Origin: UBA11606 sp964513285
GTDB lineage: Bacteria > Actinomycetota > Acidimicrobiia > Acidimicrobiales > Aldehydirespiratoraceae
Length of the DNA: 5,977 nucleotides
Direction: 5' to 3'
NCBI GenBank assembly: GCA_964513285.1
Contig: CAZEML010000232.1
Location: 1 to 5,977, forward strand
Part shown: in pieces, positions 1 through 3,966 of the stretch
Layout of the letters: each line of letters begins with the position of its first letter
How positions within the stretch are numbered: position 1 is the stretch's first letter
Made by a program: the position numbers and the translations under genes
The notes under the pieces: model-generated
The model's input: only the letters and a program-made list of their open reading frames with translations
The model's database searches: none
Told to the model about the DNA's origin: nothing

Positions 1-1
1 G

Positions 2-625
2 GTGCCGACCGAGGGCCAGCTCGAGGTGCTCGGTCACGAGGTGGTCAACGACCGGTACGTACTCGACCAGCTGCGGCCGCGCATCGGCATGGTGTTCCAG
101 TAGTTCAACCTGTTCCCGCAGCTCACCGTCGAGAACAACGTCGTGCTCGCCCAGCGGGTCGTGCACCGTCGCTCCCCGGAAGAAGCCAAGGCTCGCGCCG
201 CCGAGGCGCTCGAACGGGTCGACATGCTCCGGCACCTGCGCAAGCACCCCGACCAGCTGTCGGGCGGCGAGCAGCAGCGCGTCGCGATCGCCCGCGCCCT
301 CGTCGTCGATCCCGAACTCGTGTTGTTCGACGAGCCGACCGCGTCGGTCGACCCCGAACTCACCAAAGGCATCGTCGACCTGATGACCGACATCGCCCGC
401 GACGGCGTGACGATCGTGGCCGTCACCCACGAGCTCGGGTTCGCCCGAGAGGTCGCCGACCGGATGCTGTACCTCGACGAAGGCCGCATCGTGGAGTCCG
501 GCCACCCCGACGATCTGTTGTGGGAGGCCCGCGACCCGCGGACCCGTCAGTTCATGCAGGCGATCCGTCGCGATTGGGTGCGGTCCGGGCGCGCCGAAGG
601 CTCGCCCTGGGCACCACCGGATTGA
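2..625 (+). pseudogene. ABC transporter ATP-binding protein, polar amino acid type, 5'-truncated by the window and interrupted by an in-frame TAG
   Basis: This is the ATPase subunit of an ABC importer of the GlnQ/HisP polar-amino-acid family, which would energise uptake from the inner face of the membrane. The window opens just after where Walker A would lie (reading VPTEGQLEVLG). The Q-loop region reads RIGMVFQ, then TAG at 101-103, then FNLFPQLTV in the same frame. The family normally has MVFQQFNLFPH here, so a CAG-to-TAG change explains it. Downstream parts are intact: signature LSGGEQQR at 257-280, Walker B ending LFDEPT (to about 340), D-loop ASVDPE, H-loop histidine at 428-430, stop TGA 623-625. 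A GTG at 143 could restart translation, but that product would lack Walker A and the Q-loop and could not be a working ATPase. Pseudogene, sequencing error and readthrough cannot be separated here. Substrate is unknown. Confidence 0.85.
101..103 (+). other. In-frame amber codon just after the Q-loop glutamine
   Basis: TAG replaces the codon right after the conserved Q-loop Gln (MVFQ). Family members usually have Gln, His or Ser at this position, so a single C-to-T transition from CAG is the simplest origin. Two other genes in the window end in TAG, which argues against wholesale reassignment of TAG as a sense codon. Confidence 0.8.
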
Positions 626-640
626 CGTCGGGCGGTCGCC

Positions 641-1045
641 CTACTCCTCGTCGCTGAGGCCCTCCATGCGGGCGGCGACCACCGCGGAGATGCGGGCGGC
701 GATGTCGGCGTTGCTCGTGGTCATCTCGTCGAAGTCCCACGGCATCATCCAGGCGATGTCGACCCGGGTCTTGGCCGTGACCCGCGCGTTGCGGCGCTCG
801 CCCGACACCAGACCCATCTCGCCGAAGAACTCGCCCGGCCCGATGTCGGCCACGTGCTCGAAGTCGCGGTACACCTCGACCTGGCCTTCGAGCACGACGA
901 AGAAGCGGTACGCGAAGTCGTCCTGCTTGGCGAGGCTCGACCCGGCCAACATCTCCGCGGACTGGAACTTGGCGGCGATCGCCTCCAATTCGTCGTTGGC
1001 GATGCCCTGGAAGAGCGGCAGCGATTGCAAGCGTTTGACGTCCAC
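641..1045 (-). CDS. Small stand-alone cyclic nucleotide-binding domain protein (134 aa)
   Basis: The whole protein is one CRP/PKA-type cyclic-nucleotide-binding (cNMP) domain. The N-terminal helix begins RLQSLPLFQGI, typical of the family. A beta-roll with VVLEGQVEVYRD follows (residues 50-61). The phosphate-binding cassette is at about 71-90: GEFFGEMGLVSGERRNARVT. By alignment with E. coli CRP, E76 and R85 match the ribose- and phosphate-contacting Glu and Arg, so ligand binding is plausible. A C-terminal helix (112-130) ends the protein; there is no helix-turn-helix or other effector domain. It is probably a cytosolic sensor acting through a partner. The start is GTG at 1043-1045 (minus strand), chosen because AAGGAG lies 4 nt upstream and the domain begins immediately. 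The stop is TAG (641-643), 15 bp from the convergent ABC gene. Ligand and partner are unknown. Confidence 0.9.
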   Translation of the reverse strand: MDVKRLQSLPLFQGIANDELEAIAAKFQSAEMLAGSSLAKQDDFAYRFFVVLEGQVEVYRDFEHVADIGPGEFFGEMGLVSGERRNARVTAKTRVDIAWMMPWDFDEMTTSNADIAARISAVVAARMEGLSDEE

Positions 1046-1049
1046 GATG

Positions 1050-1055
1050 CTCCTT
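1050..1055 (-). promoter_or_regulatory. Ribosome binding site of the cNMP-binding protein
   Basis: The minus strand reads AAGGAG, then CATC, then GTG. This strong Shine-Dalgarno match fixes the GTG at 1045 as the start. Confidence 0.7.
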
Positions 1056-1076
1056 GGTCCGTCGGTGAGTGGCGCA

Positions 1077-1105
1077 ACCGTAGCTCCGACCGGAATCGGC
1101 GTCAG
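1077..1105 (-). promoter_or_regulatory. Sigma-70-like promoter for the cNMP-binding gene
   Basis: On the minus strand, CTGACG (forward 1100-1105) and TACGGT (forward 1077-1082) are separated by exactly 17 nt. They resemble the TTGACN / TANNNT promoters of housekeeping sigma factors in actinobacteria. The predicted start of transcription is near 1070, giving a leader of about 25 nt that holds the AAGGAG site. Inferred from motif and spacing only. Confidence 0.5.
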
Positions 1106-1124
1106 CAGAACCTGACCACGCCGC

Positions 1125-1130
1125 TACCCT
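1125..1130 (+). promoter_or_regulatory. Possible -10 element of tRNA-Ala
   Basis: TACCCT fits TANNNT and ends 10 nt before the first base of the mature tRNA. No convincing -35 element lies 16-18 nt upstream (the sequence there is TCAGCA), so this call is weak. Confidence 0.35.
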
Positions 1131-1140
1131 GTGACCTTCC

Positions 1141-1214
1141 GGGGCTGTAGCTCAGTTGGCTAGAGCACCTGCTTTGCAAGCAGGGGGTCAGGGGTTCGAT
1201 TCCCCTCAGCTCCA
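1141..1214 (+). tRNA. tRNA-Ala (anticodon TGC)
   Basis: A complete cloverleaf can be drawn. The acceptor stem is GGGGCTG (1141-1147) with CAGCTCC (1207-1213), one G-T wobble, and discriminator A at 1214. The D-stem is GCTC/GAGC. The anticodon stem is CCTGC/GCAGG with loop TTTGCAA, giving anticodon TGC at 1175-1177. The variable loop is GGGTC. The T-arm is AGGGG-TTCGATT-CCCCT. CCA is not encoded (the next bases are CGTTTC). The TGC anticodon decodes alanine GCN codons, notably GCA. The segment from 1171 to one base beyond the discriminator recurs exactly at 3803-3847, so this gene also appears to be the integration target of the element that follows. Confidence 0.97.
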
Positions 1215-1215
1215 C
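1171..1215 (+). repeat. 45-bp direct repeat, left copy (putative attL core inside tRNA-Ala)
   Basis: This stretch is identical base for base to 3803-3847. It starts two bases before the anticodon loop and ends one base past the discriminator; identity stops abruptly on both sides. Tyrosine integrases commonly recombine at a tRNA anticodon stem-loop and restore the 3' half of the gene. The GCTT-TGC-AAGC sequence at its start (1171-1181) gives the inverted arms expected of core-type sites. Calling it attL is inference from this geometry. Confidence 0.8.
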
Positions 1216-1225
1216 GTTTCACGCC

Positions 1226-1231
1226 TAGCGT
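1226..1231 (+). promoter_or_regulatory. Possible weak -10 element for the islet operon
   Basis: TAGCGT fits TANNNT and lies in the 49-bp gap between the tRNA repeat and the dehydrogenase start. A -35 would fall inside the tRNA T-arm or acceptor sequence, and none is convincing there. The operon may instead be transcribed by readthrough from tRNA-Ala. Confidence 0.2.
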
Positions 1232-1250
1232 CACCGGCGAACGCCGCGAC

Positions 1251-1256
1251 GAGAGG
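1251..1256 (+). promoter_or_regulatory. Ribosome binding site of the amino acid dehydrogenase
   Basis: GAGAGG lies 8 nt before the GTG at 1265. It supports that GTG as the start and shows the gene has its own initiation signal 36 bp past the tRNA repeat. Confidence 0.5.
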
Positions 1257-1264
1257 TCAGCACT

Positions 1265-2320
1265 GTGGTCTTCGATCACCCTGAGTTCAACGCTCACGAG
1301 CAGGTCCTCTTCTGCCACGACGACGCTGTCGGGCTTGAGGCGATCATCGCCATCCACAGCACCGCGCTCGGGCCCGCCGCAGGTGGCTGCCGGATGCAGC
1401 CCTACGAGTCGCCGGATGCGGCGCTCGCCGACGTCCTCAGACTGTCGGAGGGCATGAGTCTCAAGAACTCGATGGCCGGACTACCGCTCGGAGGCGGCAA
1501 GTGCGTGATCATCGGCGATCCGAGCGCGGCAAACAAGCACGACCTCCTCACCGCGTTCGCGCGCCACGTCCAAACCTTGAACGGACGATTCTGGACCGCG
1601 ATCGATGTCGGAGTCGGCCCGGCAGATGCGGAGATCTTGGCGCAGAGCTGTGACTTCATCTTCGCGAATGCATCTCGCTATCCCGCAGGGTTCGACCCGT
1701 CGGCCTACACCGCGCTCGGCGGGTTCCTGAGCATCCAGGCAGCAGCCGCCCACCGTTGGGGTTCGATCGATCTCGCGGGCAGGCGGGTCGCGATCCAGGG
1801 TCTGGGCGCAACGGGTGCCCGACTCGCTCGGCATCTGCACGAAGCCGGTGCCGAACTCGTGGTCGCCGATGTCTCCGTCGGCGCCGTCGAGCGTGTCGTG
1901 CAAGAGGTGAGAGCTTCGGAGGCAGATCCGGCTGCCATCCATGCCCAACCCGTCGACATCTATGCGCCGTGTGCCCTCGGTGGGATCCTCAACGACAGCA
2001 CGCTGCCGGAGATTCAGGCCGAGGTGATCTGCGGGCTCGCCAACAACCAGCTCGCGGAACCGCGACACGGCGCAGCCCTTCACGCGGCGGGCATCACCTA
2101 CGTGCCCGACTATGTCGCGAACGGCGGCGGGATCAGCGCCGCCGGGACGGCGATCTTCTCCGACCCGACACCAGACGAGGCGGAGGCCACGGTCAACCGG
2201 CTCTTCGACACGGTGACCACCGTTCTCGACCTCGCAAGAGCGCAAGCGCGACCAACGTCCGAGGTCGCCGACGAGATCGCCCGAGCCCGCATCAACAGCG
2301 GCCGCGCCGAAGGAGCCTGA
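1265..2320 (+). CDS. Leucine/phenylalanine/valine dehydrogenase family amino acid dehydrogenase (351 aa)
   Basis: It likely catalyses NAD-dependent oxidative deamination of a branched-chain or aromatic amino acid to its 2-oxo acid in the cytosol, or the reverse amination. Family motifs appear in order: HSTALGPAAGGCRM (31-44), MSLKNSMAGLPLGGGK (64-79) with the two active-site lysines K67 and K79, DVG with D114, a Rossmann segment GLGATG (179-184) followed by AELVVADV, YAPCALGGILN (233-243), GLANNQL (257-263), and YVPDYVANGGG (279-289). The length of 351 aa matches full-length leucine dehydrogenases (about 345-366). After DVG the usual Thr/Ser is replaced (DVGVGP), so substrate preference cannot be assigned. 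The start is GTG with GAGAGG 8 nt upstream. It is the first gene of the islet operon and ends directly against the DUF1330 start. Confidence 0.92.
   Translation: MVFDHPEFNAHEQVLFCHDDAVGLEAIIAIHSTALGPAAGGCRMQPYESPDAALADVLRLSEGMSLKNSMAGLPLGGGKCVIIGDPSAANKHDLLTAFARHVQTLNGRFWTAIDVGVGPADAEILAQSCDFIFANASRYPAGFDPSAYTALGGFLSIQAAAAHRWGSIDLAGRRVAIQGLGATGARLARHLHEAGAELVVADVSVGAVERVVQEVRASEADPAAIHAQPVDIYAPCALGGILNDSTLPEIQAEVICGLANNQLAEPRHGAALHAAGITYVPDYVANGGGISAAGTAIFSDPTPDEAEATVNRLFDTVTTVLDLARAQARPTSEVADEIARARINSGRAEGA
2310..2315 (+). promoter_or_regulatory. Ribosome binding site of the DUF1330 gene
   Basis: AAGGAG sits inside the end of the dehydrogenase gene, 5 nt before the ATG at 2321. It indicates coupled but independently initiated translation. 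Confidence 0.7.
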
Positions 2321-2641
2321 ATGCCCGCATACGTCATTTCCATGATGACCGTCACCGACCCCGACGTGTACCGGGAGTACACCGACCGAACACCGCCGAC
2401 GGTGAAGCGCCACGGCGGCAAGTTCCTCACCCGCGGAGAAGACTTCACCTGCCCCGAAGGCGTCGAGTACACCGGCCGTCTGGTGATTCTCGAGTTTCCG
2501 TCCCGGGCTGCGGTCGACGCCTGGTTCGCCGACCCCGACTACAAGGCCGCGATGGCCTTTCGACACGCCTCCTCGACCATGAACTATCTGCTCGTACAGG
2601 AGGGCGGGGAGAACACCGAAGACCCCGATCCCAGGCTCTGA
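2321..2641 (+). CDS. DUF1330 family protein (106 aa)
   Basis: This is a small cytosolic protein of the DUF1330 family, which folds as a dimeric alpha-beta (ferredoxin-like) barrel. Visible family signatures are MPAYVISMMTVTDPDVYREY at the N-terminus, HGGKFLTRGEDF at residues 31-42, a central RLVILEFPSRAAVDAWF strand-helix (53-69), and DPDYKAAMAFR (71-81). The length is close to the usual 95-105 aa, with a short acidic tail rich in Asp and Pro. The biochemical function of the family is not established; many members lie next to oxidoreductases, as here. The ATG directly follows the TGA of the dehydrogenase, and its own TGA shares its last base with the ATG of the next gene, so the three are very likely one transcript. 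A role in processing the operon's carbonyl product is only a guess. Confidence 0.9.
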   Translation: MPAYVISMMTVTDPDVYREYTDRTPPTVKRHGGKFLTRGEDFTCPEGVEYTGRLVILEFPSRAAVDAWFADPDYKAAMAFRHASSTMNYLLVQEGGENTEDPDPRL

Positions 2642-3627
2642 TGGCTCGCTCTATCGTCGTCAGGGAGTTCGGAGGCCCCGAGGTTCTCGTGGCCGAGGAT
2701 GTCGACATCGGACACCTCGCCGCCGACGAGATCCTTCTTCGTCAGACCGCGGCTGGCGTGAACTTCCACGACATCTACGTCCGATCGGGCCTCTACGACA
2801 CGCTTGATCTTCCGGGTACGCCGGGATGCGAGGCCGTCGGCACCGTTCTCCGCGTCGGCTCGGACGTCGATCACATCAGCGTTGGCGATCGCGTTGGGTA
2901 TGTCACGCCTCGCTACGGCGGGTACGCCGAGGAGCGCCGACTCCCCGCAGCTCTCGCCATTCCGATCCCCGACGAAATCGACGACGACGCAGCGGCGGCG
3001 AACCTGCTCCGGGCAATGACCGTCGAGATGCTCACGCGACGAGTCGTGAAGGTCACCGCCGGGATGACCGTCCTCGTTCACGCCGCTGCGGGAGGCGTCG
3101 GCCGGCTGCTCTGCTCGGTGGCCGCAGCCGCCGGTGCCCGCGTGATCGGAACCGTTGGCTCGACTGAGAAGGCGGCGATCGCTGCGGCACACGGATGCCA
3201 CGACACGATCCTTTACCGAGAAGTCGACTTCGTCGAAGCCGTGCATGACTTGGTCGGTCCCACTGCAGTCCACACGGTCTTCGACTCGGTCGGGGCCGAC
3301 ACGTTCGATGGCTCGCTCGAGGTGCTCGCCTACGCAGGTCACCTCGTGAACTTCGGTCAATCATCGGGGCCAGTCGAACCGGTGGCGATGTCGACGCTCG
3401 CAACCAAGTCGTTGACGGTGTCGCGGCCCATCATCTTCCACTACCTCAACGACCCTGCCATGTACCAGCAAATGGCAGCCGTCGCGCTCGACTGGTTCGT
3501 CACTGGGCAGCTCCACGCCACCGAAGTCACCCGAGTTCCGCTCGAGGAGGCGCCGCGGGCGCACGAGCTTCTCGCATCTCGCGACTGGCGCGGCGGGTCG
3601 ATCGTTCTGCACTCCGACCGCTGCTGA
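2641..3627 (+). CDS. Quinone oxidoreductase / zeta-crystallin-like medium-chain reductase (328 aa)
   Basis: It is a zinc-free medium-chain dehydrogenase/reductase of the QOR type, expected to use NADPH to reduce quinones or alpha,beta-unsaturated carbonyls in the cytosol. Motifs: N-terminal FGGPEVLV (10-17), AGVNFHDIYVRSGLY (38-52), which is the classic substrate-side signature, PGTPGCEAVGTV (58-69), VGDRVGY (81-87), nucleotide-binding AAAGGVG (148-154) after VLVH, GTVGSTEKAA (170-179), FDSVG (214-218), and HLVNFGQSSGP near 234-244. No structural-zinc cysteine cluster is seen. The length of 328 aa matches the family (about 320-327). The ATG overlaps the TGA of the DUF1330 gene by one base and has no clear ribosome site, so translational coupling is likely. 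An in-frame open reading extends far upstream over the other genes but lacks family sequence; the ATG at 2641 is right. Confidence 0.93.
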   Translation: MARSIVVREFGGPEVLVAEDVDIGHLAADEILLRQTAAGVNFHDIYVRSGLYDTLDLPGTPGCEAVGTVLRVGSDVDHISVGDRVGYVTPRYGGYAEERRLPAALAIPIPDEIDDDAAAANLLRAMTVEMLTRRVVKVTAGMTVLVHAAAGGVGRLLCSVAAAAGARVIGTVGSTEKAAIAAAHGCHDTILYREVDFVEAVHDLVGPTAVHTVFDSVGADTFDGSLEVLAYAGHLVNFGQSSGPVEPVAMSTLATKSLTVSRPIIFHYLNDPAMYQQMAAVALDWFVTGQLHATEVTRVPLEEAPRAHELLASRDWRGGSIVLHSDRC

Positions 3628-3710
3628 CGAAACCCGCCCGTGCCGCCCCGTCGCGCGGTAGATCGTCGCAGACGAGCGGAAAGCCAATCGGAGAGCCAAC
3701 ACGCACGTTC

Positions 3711-3731
3711 ACCAATGGACAAGCACGGACG
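3711..3731 (+). repeat. 21-bp imperfect direct repeat, copy 1 (possible integrase arm-type site)
   Basis: It matches 3772-3792 at 17 of 21 positions, with shared pattern CCAAYGGACAMKCACGGACG. It contains two GGAC boxes starting 10 bp apart (3717 and 3727), one helical turn. The position just inside the attR-like repeat suggests an integrase-binding arm site; this role is inference. Confidence 0.5.
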
Positions 3732-3737
3732 TCCGTG
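3724..3737. repeat. 14-bp perfect palindrome
   Basis: CACGGACGTCCGTG is its own reverse complement. It overlaps the end of direct repeat copy 1, so it presents the same box on both strands. It could bind a dimeric recombination or regulatory protein. It has no T-run and does not look like a terminator. Confidence 0.6.
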
Positions 3738-3771
3738 AAATCGCAGCCTTGGAACCGCATGGATTCTGCAC

Positions 3772-3792
3772 GCCAACGGACACTCACGGACG
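3772..3792 (+). repeat. 21-bp imperfect direct repeat, copy 2 (possible integrase arm-type site)
   Basis: This is the second copy of the 3711-3731 repeat, 61 bp further on (about six helical turns) and ending 10 bp before the 45-bp tRNA repeat. Its GGAC boxes start at 3778 and 3788. An imperfect inverted repeat follows (TCACGGACG then GGCCTGTGA, 3784-3801). Confidence 0.5.
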
Positions 3793-3802
3793 GGCCTGTG
3801 AC

Positions 3803-3847
3803 GCTTTGCAAGCAGGGGGTCAGGGGTTCGATTCCCCTCAGCTCCAC
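3803..3847 (+). repeat. 45-bp direct repeat, right copy (tRNA-Ala 3' fragment, putative attR)
   Basis: It is an exact copy of 1171-1215: the end of the anticodon stem, the anticodon loop, variable loop, T-arm, 3' acceptor strand, discriminator A and one more base. The 5' acceptor strand and D-arm are absent (the preceding bases GGCCTGTGAC are unrelated), so it cannot form a tRNA. It is the displaced original 3' end expected at the distal boundary of an element inserted into tRNA-Ala. Confidence 0.85.
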
Positions 3848-3856
3848 CAGATCTCA

Positions 3857-3871
3857 CCGCCCCCACGGCGG
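3857..3871 (+). terminator. Possible GC hairpin downstream of the displaced tRNA 3' end
   Basis: CCGCC-CCCAC-GGCGG forms a 5-bp stem 10 bp past the tRNA fragment, nested between CAGATC (3848-3853) and GATCTG (3884-3889). Before integration this would have lain just downstream of tRNA-Ala and might have ended its transcript. There is no T-tract, so the call is weak. Confidence 0.25.
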
Positions 3872-3954
3872 CGTTCACCGAATGATCTGCCCTTGCGAGC
3901 AGTGCCTTGGCCGCTCGGTGAACTCGGGCAGCAGAACGCTGACCGGCGCTCGGA

Positions 3955-3960
3955 TAGGGT
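3955..3960 (+). promoter_or_regulatory. Candidate -10 element giving a leaderless lipoprotein mRNA
   Basis: TAGGGT fits TANNNT and ends 6 nt before the ATG at 3967, so transcription could start at the A of the start codon. Leaderless transcripts are common in high-GC actinobacteria. No good -35 is seen at the usual distance. The GGGG just before the ATG is too close to act as a normal ribosome site. Confidence 0.4.
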
Positions 3961-3966
3961 CCGGGG

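Larger units (their letters stand above)
1171..3847. mobile_element. Putative integrase-less genomic islet integrated in tRNA-Ala (2,632-bp unit)
   Basis: The segment is bounded by an intact tRNA-Ala whose 3' part forms the left boundary and by an exact 45-bp displaced copy of that part on the right. The distance between equivalent bases is 2,632 bp, which would be the size of an excised circle. Inside are three co-directional metabolic genes and a 175-bp non-coding tail with repeats like integrase arm sites. No recombinase, excisionase, replication or transfer gene is present. It may be a decayed island that lost its integrase, or a satellite or cargo element moved by an integrase elsewhere in the genome. 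The perfect identity of the repeats suggests a fairly recent event or conservation by recombination. The cargo looks slightly less GC-rich than the flanks by eye; this was not computed. Confidence 0.65.
3628..3966 (+). other. Non-coding junction: islet tail, tRNA fragment and host leader
   Basis: No gene is supported in these 339 bp. It holds, in order, the non-coding tail of the islet (to 3802) with two 21-bp direct repeats and a palindrome, the 45-bp tRNA-Ala fragment, a small GC hairpin, and a candidate promoter abutting the lipoprotein start. Open frames crossing it are products of high GC and of the tRNA sequence. Confidence 0.75.

Noticed and set aside
630..641. GGGCG-GT-CGCCC inverted repeat between the convergent ABC and cNMP genes
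   Set aside because: The stem is 4-5 bp with almost no loop and no T-run; too weak to call a terminator.
1235..1247. CGGCGAACGCCGC near attL resembles the reverse complement of 3868-3880 near attR
   Set aside because: It is a 13-bp GC-rich self-complementary sequence with one mismatch; one copy is inside the element and the other outside, so it is not a matched pair of element ends. Probably chance.
1160..1357. Minus-strand open frame ending in GNRTPDPLLAKQVL over the tRNA
   Set aside because: This is the well-known spurious translation of the antisense of a tRNA gene. It overlaps tRNA-Ala and the dehydrogenase start.
1481..2566. 361-aa open frame on the minus strand
   Set aside because: It is antisense to the dehydrogenase and DUF1330 genes, shows no family motif and has shadow-like composition.
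1756..2640. Long Arg-rich upstream extension of the quinone oxidoreductase frame
   Set aside because: It overlaps two well-supported genes in another frame and has the Arg/Gly-rich look of a high-GC shadow. The family sequence begins at 2641.
3527..3847. Minus-strand open frame starting MELRGIEPLTPCLQSV
   Set aside because: It is a false protein made from the antisense of the tRNA-Ala fragment. It only shows that the fragment is tRNA-derived.
3803..3847. A second functional tRNA-Ala gene
   Set aside because: The 5' acceptor strand, D-arm and most of the 5' anticodon stem are missing, so no cloverleaf can form.
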